64,000 nt of DNA from NCBI GenBank assembly GCA_030142905.1, contig JASJOG010000078.1, forward strand, positions 682,001 to 746,000, in the 5' to 3' direction. The stretch comes from Heliopora coerulea. Its lineage: Eukaryota; Cnidaria; Anthozoa; Scleralcyonacea; Helioporidae. Position numbers and translations under genes: made by a program. The notes beneath the pieces were generated by a model. The model searched no databases and was not told the origin of the DNA. It saw only the letters and a program-made list of their open reading frames with translations. Every line of letters starts with the position of its first letter. Position 1 is the first letter of the stretch. Positions 49,907-63,622 of this stretch are shown piece by piece.

Positions 49907-52900
49907 TAGTTGTAGGAAACTTTCCAAATACTTCTAAATTGTTCTCCTCCACCCAAACATCATGGAACAAATCGATTTTCGTCGATTTGACGATTTGCTG
50001 TAAAAATTTCTCCAACTCGTCAAAAACGCTTTATCTCGTCGGGATAAGACGATTACTAAAACGAACTGTGAAACAGTTGTGGCTTAAGTTTGTTGCATTG
50101 GTCGAATGTTTCCCAAAACTCGTCAATCGGTTTAAAATGATCTTTTCGCGACTGAGAAGAAAATAAAAGCATTAGTTGATTGATTCGAGAAGTACTTGCG
50201 AAAATATGGCAATGTTTAAAAATTGGACAATTAAGCCTTATATACGCATAAAAGCCAGAATATGGTAAGATTTAGTTAAACACCAAATAGTTGTAGGAAA
50301 CTTTCCAAATACTTCTAAATTGTTCTCCTCCACCCAAACATCATGAAACAGATCGATTTTCGTCGATTTGACGATTTGCTGTAAAAATTTCTCCAACTCG
50401 TCAAAAACGCTTTATCTCGTCGGGATAAGACGATTACTAAAACGAACTGTGAAACAGTTGCGGCTTAAGTTTGCTGCATTGGTCGAATGTTTCCCAAAAC
50501 TCGTCAATCGGTTTAAAATGATCTTTTCGGGTCAGAGAAGAGAATAAAAGCATTAGTTGATTGATTCGAGAAGTACTTGCGAAAATATGGCAATGTTTAA
50601 AAATTGGACAATTAAGCCTTATATACGCATAAAAGCCAGAATATGGTAAGATTTAGTTAAACACCAAATAGTTGTAGGAAACTTTCCAAATACTTCTAAA
50701 TTGTTCTCCTCCACCCAAACATCATGAAACAAATCGATTTTCGTCGATTTGACGATTTGCTGTAAAAATTTCTCCAACTCGTCAAAAACGCTTTATCTCG
50801 TCGGGATAAGACGATTACTAAAACGAACTGTGAAAAAGTTGTGGCTTAAGTTTGTTGAATTGGTCGAATGTTTCCCAAAACTCGTCAATCGGTTTAAAAT
50901 GATCTTTTCGGGTCAGAGAAGAGAATAAAAGCATTAGTTGATTGATTCGAGAAGTACTTGCGAAAATATGGCAATGTTTAAAAATTGGACAATTAAGCCT
51001 TATATACGCATAAAAGCCAGAATATGGTAAGATTTAGTTAAACACCAAATAGTTGTAGGAAACTTTCCAAATACTTCTAAATTGTTCTCCTCCACCTAAA
51101 CATCATGAAAAAAATCGATTTTCGTCGATTTGACGATTTGCTGTAAAAATTTCTCCAACTCGTCAAAAACGCTTTATCTCGTCGGGATAAGACGATTACT
51201 AAAACGAACTGTGAAACAGTTGTGGCTTAAGTTTGTTGCATTTGTCGAATATTTGCAAAAACTCGTCAATCGGTTTAAAATGATCTTTTCGGGTCAGAGA
51301 AGAGAATAAAAGCATTAGTTGATTGATTCGAGAAGTACTTGCGAAAATATGGCAATGTTTAAAAATTGGACAATTAAGCCTTATATACGCATAAAAGATA
51401 GAATATGGTAAGATTTAGTTAAACACCAAATAGTTGTAGGAAACTTTCCAAATACTTCTAAATTGTTCTCCTCCACCCAAAAATCATGAAACAAATCGAT
51501 TTTCGTCGATTTGACGATTTGCTGTAAAAATTTTTCCAACTCGTCAAAAACGCTATATCTCGTCGGGATAAAACGATTACTAAAACGAACTGTGAAACAG
51601 TTGTGGCTTAAGTTTGCTGCATTGGTCGAATGTTTCCCAAAACTCGTCAATCAGTTTAAAATGATCTTTTTGGGTCAGAGAAGAGAATAAAAGCATTAGT
51701 TGATTGATTCGAGAAGTACTTGCGAAAATATGGCAATGTTTAAAAATTGGACAATTAAGCCTTATATACGCATAAAAGCCAGAATATGGTAAGATTTAGT
51801 TAAACACCAAATAGTTGTAGGAAACTTTCCAAATACTTCTAAATTGTTCTCCTCCACCCAAACATCATGAAACAAATCGATTTTCGTCGATTTGACGATT
51901 TGCTGTAAAAATTTCTCCAACTCGTCAAAAACGCTTTATCTCGTCGGGATAAGACGATTACTAAAACGAACTGTGAAACAGTTGTGGCTTAAGTTTGTTG
52001 CATTGGTCGAATGTTTCCCAAAACTCGTCAATCGGTTTAAAATGATCTTTTCAGGACTGAGAAGAAAATAAAAGCATTAGTTGATTGATTCGAGAAGTAC
52101 TTGCGAAAATATGGCAATGTTTAAAAATTGGACAATTAAGCCTTATATACGCATAAAAGCCAGAATATGGTAAGATTTAGTTAAACACCAAATAGTTGTA
52201 GGAAACGTTACAAATACTTCTAAATTGTTCTCCTCCACCCAAACATCATGAAACAGATCGATTTTCGTCGATTTGACGATTTGCTGTAAAAATTTCTCCA
52301 ACTCGTCAAAAACGCTTTATCTCGTCGGGATAAGACGATTACTAAAACGAACTGTGAAACAGTTGTGGCTTAAGTTTGTTGCATTGGTCGAATGTTTCCC
52401 AAAACTCGTCAATCGGTTTAAAATGATCTTTTCGGGTCAGAGAAGAGAATAAAAGCATTAGTTGATTGATTCGAGAAGTACTTGCGAAAATATGGCAATG
52501 TTTAAAAATTGGACAATTAAGCCTTATATACGCATAAAAGCCAGAATATGGTAAGATTTAGTTAAACACCAAATAGTTGTAGGAAACTTTACAAATACTT
52601 CTAAATTGTTCTCCTCCACCCAAACATCATGAAACAGATCGATTTTCGTCGATTTGACGATTTGCTGTAAAAATTTCTCCAACTCGTCAAAAACGCTTTA
52701 TCTCGTCGGGATAAGACGATTACTAAAACGAACTGTGAAAAAGTTGTGGCTTAATTTTGTTGAATTGGTCGAATGTTTCCCAAAACTCGTCAATCGGTTT
52801 AAAATGATCTTTTCGGGTCAGAGAAGAGAATAAAAGCATTAGTTGATTGATTCGAGAAGTACTTGCGAAAATATGGCAATGTTTAAAAATTGGACAATTA

Positions 52901-53716
52901 AGCCTTATATACGCATAAAAGCCAGAATATGGTAAGATTTAGTTAAAAACCAAATAGTTGTAGGAAACTTTCCAAATACTTCTAAATTGTTCTCCTCCAC
53001 CCAAACATCATGAAAAAAATCGATTTTCGTCGATTTGACGATTTGCTGTAAAAATTTCTCCAACTCGTCAAAAACGCTTTATCTCGTCGGGATAAGACGA
53101 TTACTAAAACGAACTGTGAAACAGTTGTGGCTTAAGTTTGTTGTATTTGTCGAATATTTGCAAAAACTCGTCAATCGGTTTAAAATGATCTTTTCGGGTC
53201 AGAGAAGAGAATAAAAGCATTAGTTGATTGATTCGAGAAGTACTTGCGAAAATATGGCAATGTTTAAAAATTGGACAATTAAGCTTTATATACGCATAAA
53301 AGATAGAATATGGTAAGATTTAGTTAAACACCAAATAGTTGTAGGAAACTTTCCAAATACTTCTAAATTGTTCTCCTCCACCCAAACATCATGAAACAAA
53401 TCGATTTTCGTCGATTTGACGATTTGCTGTAAAAATTTCTCCAACTCGTCAAAAACGCTTTATCTCGTCGGGATAAGACGATTACTAAAACGAACTGTGA
53501 AAAAGTTGTGGCTTAAGTTTGTTGCAATTGTCGAATGTTTCCCAAAACTCGTCAATCGGTTTAAAATGATCTTTTCGGGTCAGAGAAGAGAATAAAAGCA
53601 TTAGTTGATTGATTCGAGAAGTACTTGCGAAAATATGGCAATGTTTAAAAATTGGACAATTAAGCTTTATATACGCATAAAAGATAGAATATGGTAAGAT
53701 TTAGTTAAACACCAAA
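49907..53716. repeat. 5-mer HOR in domain 5, two diverged copies of 1905 bp
   Basis: Units start at 49907 and 51812 with 'gact' monomers. These are followed by AAACAGATCG, TTGAATTGG plus GAAAAAG, class M, and a fifth N-like monomer (51431, 53336). The match is by order of class rather than identity. The copies differ by CGCGACTG versus CAGGACTG, AAACGTTAC and AAACTTTAC heads at 52193 and 52574, and several other sites. Confidence 0.7.
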
Positions 53717-54097
53717 TAGTTGTAGGAAACTTTCCAAATACTTCTAAATTGTTCTCCTCCACCCAAACATCATGAAACAAATCGATTTTCGTCGATTTGA
53801 CGATTTGCTGTAAAAATTTCTCCAACTCGTCAAAAACGCTTTATCTCGTCGGGATAAGACGATTACTAAAACGAACTGTGAAACAGTTGTGGCTTAAGTT
53901 TGTTGCATTGGTCGAATGTTTCCCAAAACTCGTCAATCGGTTTAAAATGATCTTTTCGGGACTGAGAAGAAAATAAAAGCATTAGTTGATTGATTCGAGA
54001 AGTACTTGCGAAAATATGGCAATGTTTAAAAATTGGACAATTAAGCCTTATATACGCATAAAAGCCAGAATATGGTAAGATTTAGTTAAACACCAAA

Positions 54098-55621
54098 TAG
54101 TTGTAGGAAACTTTCCAAATACTTCTAAATTGTTCTCCTCCACCTAAACATCAAGAAAAAAATCGATTTTCGTCGATTTGACGATTTGCTGTAAAAATTT
54201 CTCCAACTCGTCAAAAACGCTTTATCTCGTCGGGATAAGACGATTACTAAAACGATCTGTGAAACAGTTGTGGCTTAAGTTTGTTGCATTTGTCGAATAT
54301 TTGCAAAAACTCGTCAATCGGTTTAAAATGATCTTTTCGGGTCAGAGAAGAGAATAAAAGCATTAGTTGATTGATTCGAGAAGTACTTGCGAAAATATGG
54401 CAATGTTTAAAAATTGGACAATTAAGCTTTATATACGCATAAAAGATAGAATATGGTAAGATTTAGTTAAACACCAAATAGTTGTAGGAAACTTTCCAAA
54501 TACTTCTAAATTGTTCTCCTCCACCCAAACATCATGAAACAAATCGATTTTCGTCGATTTGACGATTTGCTGTAAAAATTTCTCCAACTCGTCAAAAACG
54601 CTTTATCTCGTCGGGATAAGACGATTACTAAAACGAACTGTGAAAAAGTTGTGGCTTAAGTTTGTTGCATTGGTCGAATGTTTCCCAAAACTCGTCAATC
54701 GGTTTAAAATGATCTTTTCGGGTCAGAGAAGAGAATAAAAGCATTAGTTGATTGATTCGAGAAGTACTTGCGAAAATATGGCAATGTTTAAAAATTGGAC
54801 AATTAAGCTTTATATACGCATAAAAGATAGAATATGGTAAGATTTAGTTAAACACCAAATAATTGTAGGAAACTTTCCAAATACTTCTAAATTGTTCTCC
54901 TCCACCCAAACATCATGAAACAAATCGATTTTCGTCGATTTGACGATTTGCTGTAAAAATTTCTCCAACTCGTCAAAAACGCTTTATCTCGTCGGGATAA
55001 GACGATTACTAAAACGAACTGTGAAACAGTTGTGGCTTAAGTTTGTTGCATTGGTCGAATGTTTCCCAAAACTCGTCAATCGGTTTAAAATGATCTTTTC
55101 GGGACTGAGAAGAAAATAAAAGCATTAGTTGATTGATTCGAGAAGTACTTGTGAAAATATGGCAATGTTTAAAAATTGGACAATTAAGCCTTATATACGC
55201 ATAAAAGCCAGAATATGGTAAGATTTAGTTAAACACCAAATAGTTGTAGGAAACTTTCCAAATACTTCTAAATTGTTCTCCTCCACCCAAACATCATGAA
55301 ACAGATCGATTTTCGTCGATTTGACGATTTGCTGTAAAAATTTCTCCAACTCGTCAAAAACGCTTTATCTCGTCGGGATAAAACGATTACTAAAACGAAC
55401 TGTGAAACAGTTGTGGCTTAAGTTTGCTGCATTTGTCGAATGTTTCCCAAAACTCGTCAATCGGTTTAAAATGATCTTTTCGGGTCAGAGAAGAGAATAA
55501 AAGCATTAGTTGATTGATTCGAGAAGTACTTGCGAAAATATGGCAATGTTTAAAAATTGGACAATTAAGCCTTATATACGCATAAAAGCCAGAATATGGT
55601 AAGATTTAGTTAAACACCAAA
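54098..55621. repeat. Four-monomer block, copy 1 (partner at 62099)
   Basis: Order: R/M with AAAACGATCTG; GAAAAAG N with GATAG tail; 'gact'; AAACAGATCG with ATAAAACG and the mixed GCTGCATTTGTCGAATG block. The same order with the same rare ACGATCTG and mixed block recurs 8001 bp downstream. Private to this copy: CATCAAGAAAA, CAAATAATTG and CTTGTGAAAA. Confidence 0.82.
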
Positions 55622-58288
55622 TAGTTGTAGGAAACTTTCCAAATACTTCTAAATTGTTCTCCGCCACCCAAACATCATGAAACAAAACGATTTTCGTCGA
55701 TTTGACGATTTGCTGTAAAAATTTCTCCAACTCGTCAAAAACGCTTTATCTCGTCGGGATAAGACGATTACTAAAACGAACTGTGAAATAGTTGTGGCTT
55801 AAGTTTGTTGAGTTGGTCGAATGTTTCCCAAAACTCGTCAATCGGTTTAAAATGATCTTTTCGGGTCAGAGAAGAGAATAAAAGCATTAGTTGATTGATT
55901 CGAGAAGTACTTGCGAAAATATGGCAATGTTTAAAAATTGGACAATTAAGCTTTATATACGCATAAAAGATAGAAATTGGTAAGATTTAGTTAAACACCA
56001 AATAGTTGTAGGAAACTTTCCAAATACTTCTAAATTGTTCTCCTCCACCCAAACATCATGAAACAAATCGATTTTCGTCGATTTGACGATTTGCTGTAAA
56101 AATTTCTCCAACTCGTCAAAAACGCTTTATCTCGTCGGGATAAGACGATTACTAAAACGAACTGTGAAACAGTTGTGGCTTAAGTTTGTTGCATTGGTCG
56201 AATGTTTCCCAAAACTCGTCAATCGGTTTAAAATGATCTTTTCGGGACTGAGAAGAAAATAAAAGCATTAGTTGATTGATTCGAGAAGTACTTGCGAAAA
56301 TATGGCAATGTTTAAAAATTGGACAATTAAGCCTTATATACGCATAAAAGCCAGAATATGGTAAGATTTAGTTAAACACCAAATAGTTGTAGGAAACTTT
56401 CCAAATACTTCTAAATTGTTCTCCTCCACCCAAACATCATGAAACAGATCGATTTTCGTCGATTTGACGATTTGCTGTAAAAATTTCTCCAACTCGTCAA
56501 AAACGCTTTATCTCGTCGGGATAAAACGATTACTAAAACGAACTGTGAAACAGTTGTGGCTTAAGTTTGCTGCATTGGTCGAATGTTTCCCAAAACTCGT
56601 CAATCGGTTTAAAATGATCTTTTTGGGTCAGAGAAGAGAATAAAAGCATTAGTTGATTGATTCGAGAAGTACTTGCGAAAATATGGCAATGTTTAAAAAT
56701 TGGACAATTAAGCCTTATATACGCATAAAAGCCAGAATATGGTAAGATTTAGTTAAACACCAAATAGTTGTAGGAAACTTTCCAAATACTTCTAAATTGT
56801 TCTCCTCCACCCAAACATCATGAAACAAATCGATTTTCGTCGATTTGACGATTTGCTGTAAAAATTTCTCCAACTCGTCAAAAACGCTTTATCTCGTCGG
56901 GATAAGACGATTACTAAAACGAACTGTGAAAAAGTTGTGGCTTAAGTTTGTTGAATTGGTCGAATGTTTCCCAAAACTCGTCAATCGGTTTAAAATGATC
57001 TTTTCGGGTCAGAGAAGAGAATAAAAGCATTAGTTGATTGATTCGAGAAGTACTTGCGAAAATATGGCAATGTTTAAAAATTGGACAATTAAGCTTTATA
57101 TACGCATAAAAGATAGAAATTGGTAAGATTTAGTTAAACACCAAATAGTTGTAGGAAACTTTCCAAATACTTCTAAATTGTTCTCCTCCACCCAAACATC
57201 ATGAAACAAATCGATTTTCGTCGATTTGACGATTTGCTGTAAAAATTTCTCCAACTCGTCAAAAACGCTTTATCTCGTCGGGATAAGACGATTACTAAAA
57301 CGAACTGTGAAACAGTTGTGGCTTAAGTTTGTTGCATTGGTCGAATGTTTCCCAAAACTCGTCAATCGGTTTAAAATGATCTTTTCGGGACTGAGAAGAA
57401 AATAAAAGCATTAGTTGATTGATTCGAGAAGTACTTGCGAAAATATGGCAATGTTTAAAAATTGGACAATTAAGCCTTATATACGCATAAAAGCCAGAAT
57501 ATGGTAAGATTTAGTTAAACACCAAATAGTTGTAGGAAACTTTCCAAATACTTCTAAATTGTTCTCCTCCACCCAAACATCATGAAACAGATCGATTTTC
57601 GTCGATTTGACGATTTGCTGTAAAAATTTCTCCAACTCGTCAAAAACGCTTTATCTCGTCGGGATAAAACGATTACTAAAACGAACTGTGAAACAGTTGT
57701 GGCTTAAGTTTGCTGCATTGGTCGAATGTTTCCCAAAACTCGTCAATCGGTTTAAAATGATCTTTTTGGGTCAGAGAAGAGAATAAAAGCATTAGTTGAT
57801 TGATTCGAGAAGTACTTGCGAAAATATGGCAATGTTTAAAAATTGGACAATTAAGCCTTATATACGCATAAAAGCCAGAATATGGTAAGATTTAGTTAAA
57901 CACCAAATAGTTGTAGGAAACTTTCCAAATACTTCTAAATTGTTCTCCTCCACCCAAACATCATGAAACAAATCGATTTTCGTCGATTTGACGATTTGCT
58001 GTAAAAATTTCTCCAACTCGTCAAAAACGCTTTATCTCGTCGGGATAAGACGATTACTAAAACGAACTGTGAAAAAGTTGTGGCTTAAGTTTGTTGAATT
58101 GGTCGAATGTTTCCCAAAACTCGTCAATCGGTTTAAAATGATCTTTTCGGGTCAGAGAAGAGAATAAAAGCATTAGTTGATTGATTCGAGAAGTACTTGC
58201 GAAAATATGGCAATGTTTAAAAATTGGACAATTAAGCCTTATATACGCATAAAAGCCAGAATATGGTAAGATTTAGTTAAACACCAAA
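54860..58288. repeat. 3-mer HOR in domain 5, three copies of 1143 bp
   Basis: Units start at 54860, 56003 and 57146. Order: 'gact' monomer with CCT tail; AAACAGATCG with ATAAAACG and GCTGCATT; TTGAATTGG (TTGAGTTGG in unit 1) with GAAAAAG (GAAATAG in unit 1). Units 2 and 3 share CTTTTTGGG. Units 1 and 2 end in GATAGAAATTGG, whereas unit 3 ends in GCCAGAATATGG with CCT, so its last monomer has exchanged its tail. Confidence 0.87.
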
Positions 58289-59431
58289 TAGTTGTAGGAA
58301 ACTTTCCAAATACTTCTAAATTGTTCTCCTCCACCTAAACATCATGAAAAAAATCGATTTTCTTCGATTTGACGATTTGCTGTAAAAATTTCTCCAACTC
58401 GTCAAAAACGCTTTATCTCGTCGGGATAAGACGATTACTAAAACGAACTGTGAAAAAGTTGTGGCTTAAGTTTGTTGCATTTGTCGAATATTTGCAAAAA
58501 CTCGTCAATCGGTTTAAAATGATCTTTTCGGGTCAGAGAAGAGAATAAAAGCATTAGTTGATTGATTCGAGAAGTACTTGCGAAAATATGGCAATGTTTA
58601 AAAATTGGACAATTAAGCATTATATACGCATAAAAGCCAGATTATGGTAAGATTTAGTTAAACACCAAATAGGTGTAGGAAACTTTCCAAATACTTCTAA
58701 ATTGTTCTCCTCCACCCAAACATCATGAAACAAATCGATTTTCGTCGATTTGACGATTTGCTGTAAAAATTTCTCCAACTCGTCAAAAACGCTTTTTCTC
58801 GTCGGGATAAGACGATTACTAAAACGAACTGTGAAAAAGTTGTGGCTTAAGTTTGTTGCATTGGTCGAATGTATCCCAAAACTCGTCAATCGGTTTAAAA
58901 TGATCTTTTCGGGTCAGAGAAGAGAATAAAAGCATTAGTTGATTGATTCGAGAAGTACTTGCGAAAATATGGCAATGTTTAAAAATTGGACAATTAAGCC
59001 TTATATACGCATAAAAGCCAGAATATGGTAAGATTTAGTTAAACACCAAATAGTTGTAGGAAACTTTCCAAATACTTCTAAATTGTTCTCCTCCACCCAA
59101 ACATCATGAAACAAATCGATTTTCGTCGATTTGACGATTTGCTGTAAAAATTTCTCCAACTCGTCAAAAACGCTTTATCTCGTCGGGATAAGACGATTAC
59201 TAAAACGAACTGTGCAACAGTTGTGGCTTAAGTTTGTTGCATTTGTCGAATGTTTCCCAAAACTCGTCAATCGGTTTAAAATGATCTTTTCGGGTCAGAG
59301 AAGAGAATAAAAGCATTAGTTGATTGATTCGAGAAGTACTTGCGAAAATATGGCAATGTTTAAAAATTGGACAATTAAGCTTTATATACGCATAAAAGCC
59401 AGAATATGGTAAGATTTAGTTAAACACCAAA

Positions 59432-60193
59432 TAGTTGTAGGAAACTTTCCAAATACTTCTAAATTGTTCTCCTCCACCCAAACATCATGAAACAAATCGA
59501 TTTTCGTCGATTTGACGATTTGCTGTGAAAATTTCTCCAACTCGTCAAAAACGCTTTATCTCGTCGGGATAAGACGATTACTAAAACGAACTGTGAAACA
59601 GTTGTGGCTTAAGTTTGTTGCATTTGTCGAATATTTGCAAAAACTCGTCAATCGGTTTAAAATGATCTTTTCGGGTCAGAGAAGAGAATAAAAGCATTAG
59701 TTGATTGATTCGAGAAGTACTTGCGAAAATATGGCAATGTTTAAAAATTGGACAATTAAGCCTTATATACGCATAAAAGCCAGAATATGGTAAGATTTAG
59801 TTAAACACCAAATAGTTGTAGGAAACTTTCCAAATACTTCTAAATTGTTCTCCTCCACCTAAACATCATGAAAAAAATCGATTTTCTTCGATTTGACGAT
59901 TTGCTGTAAAAATTTCTCCAACTCGTCAAAAACGCTTTATCTCGTCGGGATAAGACGATTACTAAAACGAACTGTGAAACAGTTGTGGCTTAAGTTTGTT
60001 GCATTTGTCGAATATTTGCTAAAACTCGTCAATCGGTTTAAAATGATCTTTTCGGGTCAGAGAAGAGAATATAAGCATTAGTTGATTGATTCGAGAAGTA
60101 CTTGCGAAAATATGGCAATGTTTAAAAATTGGACAATTAAGCATTATATACGCATAAAAGCCAGAATATGGTAAGATTTAGTTAAACACCAAA
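59432..60193. repeat. Dimer copied from 48002-48763
   Basis: The pair P/M with GCTGTGAAAAT followed by R/M with AGAATATAAGC recurs from 48002-48763 at exactly 30 monomers (11430 bp). GCTGTGAAAAT occurs only in these two places. Tails differ: the 48002 pair ends in CCCCG and TCCCG, this pair in GCCAG. The following monomers (48764 and 60194) do not match. Confidence 0.75.
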
Positions 60194-61336
60194 TAGTTGT
60201 AGGAAACTTTCCAAATACTTCTAAATTGTTCTCCTCCACCCAAACATCATGAAACAAATCGATTTTCGTCGATTTGACGATTTGCTGTAAAAATTTCTCC
60301 AACTCGTCAAAAACGCTTTATCTCGTCGGGATAAGACGATTACTAAAACGAACTGTGAAACAGTTGTGGCTTAAGTTTGTTGCATTGGTCGAATGTTTCC
60401 CAAAACTCGTCAATCGGTTTAAAATGATCTTTTCAGGACTGAGAAGAAAATAAAAGCATTAGTTGATTGATTCGAGAAGTACTTGCGAAAATATGGCAAT
60501 GTTTAAAAATTGGACAATTAAGCCTTATATACGCATAAAAGCCAGAATATGGTAAGATTTAGTTAAACACCAAATAGTTGTAGGAAACTTTCCAAATACT
60601 TCTAAATTGTTCTCCTCCACCCAAACATCATGAAACAGATCGATTTTCGTCGATTTGACGATTTGCTGTAAAAATTTCTCCAACTCGTCAAAAACGCTTT
60701 ATCTCGTCGGGATAAAACGATTACTAAAACGAACTGTGAAACAGTTGTGGCTTAAGTTTGCTGCATTGGTCGAATGTTTCCCAAAACTCGTCAATCGGTT
60801 TAAAATGATCTTTTCGGGTCAGAGAAGAGAATAAAAGCATTAGTTGATTGATTCGAGAAGTACTTGCGAAAATATGGCAATGTTTAAAAATTGGACAATT
60901 AAGCCTTATATACGCATAAAAGCCAGAATATGGTAAGATTTAGTTAAACACCAATAAGTTGTAGGAAACTTTCCAAATACTTCTAAATTGTTCTCCTCCA
61001 CCCAAACATCATGAAACAAATCGATTTTCGTCGATTTGACGATTTGCTGTAAAAATTTCTCCAACTCGTCAAAAACGCTTTATCTCGTCGGGATAAGACG
61101 ATTACTAAAACGAACTGTGAAAAAGTTGTGGCTTAATTTTGTTGAATTGGTCGAATGTTTCCCAAAACTCGTCAATCGGTTTAAAATGATCTTTTCGGGT
61201 CAGAGAAGAGAATAAAAGCATTAGTTGATTGATTCGAGAAGTACTTGCGAAAATATGGCAATGTTTAAAAATTGGACAATTAAGCCTTATATACGCATAA
61301 AAGCCAGAATATGGTAAGATTTAGTTAAACACCAAA

Positions 61337-61717
61337 TAGTTGTAGGAAACTTTCCAAATACTTCTAAATTGTTCTCCTCCACCTAAACATCATGAAAAAA
61401 ATCGATTTTCGTCGATTTGACGATTTGCTGTAAAAATTTCTCCAACTCGTCAAAAACGCTTTATCTCGTCGGGATAAGACGATTACTAAAACGAACTGTG
61501 AAACAGTTGTGGCTTAAGTTTGTTGCATTTGTCGAATATTTGCAAAAACTCGTCAATCGGTTTAAAATGATCTTTTCGGGTCAGAGAAGAGAATAAAAGC
61601 ATTAGTTGATTGATTCGAGAAGTACTTGCGAAAATATGGCAATGTTTAAAAATTGGACAATTAAGCTTTATATACGCATAAAAGATAGAATATGGTAAGA
61701 TTTAGTTAAACACCAAA
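61337..61717 (+). repeat. Representative class M monomer with R head (domain 5)
   Basis: The R head has CCACCTAAACATCATG then AAAAAA: T48 and A62 as in Q, but C46 as in P. It is therefore intermediate between the two heads. R plus M monomers occur at 48383, 51050, 54098, 58289, 59813, 61337 and 62099, all in the last domain. Most end with the GATAG tail (A349, T350), as here. R may be an ancestral step toward Q or a recombinant of P and Q; the sequence alone does not decide. Confidence 0.85.
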
Positions 61718-62098
61718 TAGTTGTAGGAAACTTTCCAAATACTTCTAAATTGTTCTCCTCCACCCAAACATCATGAAACAAATCGATTTTCGTCGATTTG
61801 ACGATTTGCTGTAAAAATTTCTCCAACTCGTCAAAAACGCTTTATCTCGTCGGGATAAGACGATTACTAAAACGAACTGTGAAACAGTTGTGGCTTAAGT
61901 TTGTTGCATTGGTCGAATGTTTCCCAAAACTCGTCAATCGGTTTAAAATGATCTTTTCGGGACTGAGAAGAAAATAAAAGCATTAGTTGATTGATTCGAG
62001 AAGTACTTGCGAAAATATGGCAATGTTTAAAAATTGGACAATTAAGCCTTATATACGCATAAAAGCCAGAATATGGTAAGATTTAGTTAAACACCAAA
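61718..62098 (+). repeat. Representative 'gact' tail monomer (domain 5)
   Basis: This variant reads GGGACTGAGAAGAAAAT where others read GGGTCAGAGAAGAGAAT, i.e. A245, T247 and A255 changed together. It occurs only in domain 5, at monomers starting 49907 (as GCGACTGAG), 51812 and 60194 (as AGGACTGAG), 53717, 54860, 56003, 57146, 61718 and 62861. Their spacings are exact multiples of 381 (1143, 1524, 1905 or 3048), so the variant is the best phase marker for the HORs at the end of the window. Confidence 0.88.
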
Positions 62099-63622
62099 TA
62101 GTTGTAGGAAACTTTCCAAATACTTCTAAATTGTTCTCCTCCACCTAAACATCATGAAAAAAATCGATTTTCGTCGATTTGACGATTTGCTGTAAAAATT
62201 TCTCCAACTCGTCAAAAACGCTTTATCTCGTCGGGATAAGACGATTACTAAAACGATCTGTGAAACAGTTGTGGCTTAAGTTTGTTGCATTTGTCGAATA
62301 TTTGCAAAAACTCGTCAATCGGTTTAAAATGATCTTTTCGGGTCAGAGAAGAGAATAAAAGCATTAGTTGATTGATTCGAGAAGTACTTGCGAAAATATG
62401 GCAATGTTTAAAAATTGGACAATTAAGCTTTATATACGCATAAAAGATAGAATATGGTAAGATTTAGTTAAACACCAAATAGTTGTAGGAAACTTTCCAA
62501 ATACTTCTAAATTGTTCTCCTCCACCCAAACATCATGAAACAAATCGATTTTCGTCGATTTGACGATTTGCTGTAAAAATTTCTCCAACTCGTCAAAAAC
62601 GCTTTATCTCGTCGGGATAAGACGATTACTAAAACGAACTGTGAAAAAGTTGTGGCTTAAGTTTGTTGCATTGGTCGAATGTTTCCCAAAACTCGTCAAT
62701 CGGTTTAAAATGATCTTTTCGGGTCAGAGAAGAGAATAAAAGCATTAGTTGATTGATTCGAGAAGTACTTGCGAAAATATGGCAATGTTTAAAAATTGGA
62801 CAATTAAGCTTTATATACGCATAAAAGATAGAATATGGTAAGATTTAGTTAAACACCAAATAGTTGTAGGAAACTTTCCAAATACTTCTAAATTGTTCTC
62901 CTCCACCCAAACATCATGAAACAAATCGATTTTCGTCGATTTGACGATTTGCTGTAAAAATTTCTCCAACTCGTCAAAAACGCTTTATCTCGTCGGGATA
63001 AGACGATTACTAAAACGATCTGTGAAACAGTTGTGGCTTAAGTTTGTTGCATTGGTCGAATGTTTCCCAAAACTCGTCAATCGGTTTAAAATTATCTTTT
63101 CGGGACTGAGAAGAAAATAAAAGCATTAGTTGATTGATTCGAGAAGTACTTGCGAAAATATGGCAATGTTTAAAAATTGGACAATTAAGCCTTATATACG
63201 CATAAAAGCCAGAATATGGTAAGATTTAGTTAAACACCAAATAGTTGTAGGAAACTTTCCAAATACTTCTAAATTGTTCTCCTCCACCCAAACATCATGA
63301 AACAGATCGATTTTCGTCGATTTGACGATTTGCTGTAAAAATTTCTCCAACTCGTCAAAAACGCTTTATCTCGTCGGGATAAAACGATTACTAAAACGAA
63401 CTGTGAAACAGTTGTGGCTTAAGTTTGCTGCATTTGTCGAATGTTTCCCAAAACTCGTCAATCGGTTTAAAATGATCTTTTCGGGTCAGAGAAGAGAATA
63501 AAAGCATTAGTTGATTGATTCGAGAAGTACTTGCGAAAATATGGCAATGTTTAAAAATTGGACAATTAAGCCTTATATACGCATAAAAGCCAGAATATGG
63601 TAAGATTTAGTTAAACACCAAA
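62099..63622. repeat. Four-monomer block, copy 2 (partner at 54098)
   Basis: Matches 54098-55621 at a distance of 21 monomers (8001 bp). The third monomer carries ACGATCTG as well, and AAATTATCTTTTC instead of AAATGATC. The following monomer, 63623, does not match the one after copy 1, so the block ends here. Confidence 0.8.

Noticed and set aside
51381..51650. 89-codon minus-strand frames (also 2617-2886 and 58620-58889) and 60-63 codon frames at 1171, 3837 and 58438
   Set aside because: Each results from a private substitution or 1-bp deletion in an otherwise closed satellite frame. Sister monomers all around contain the stop, so these are not genes.
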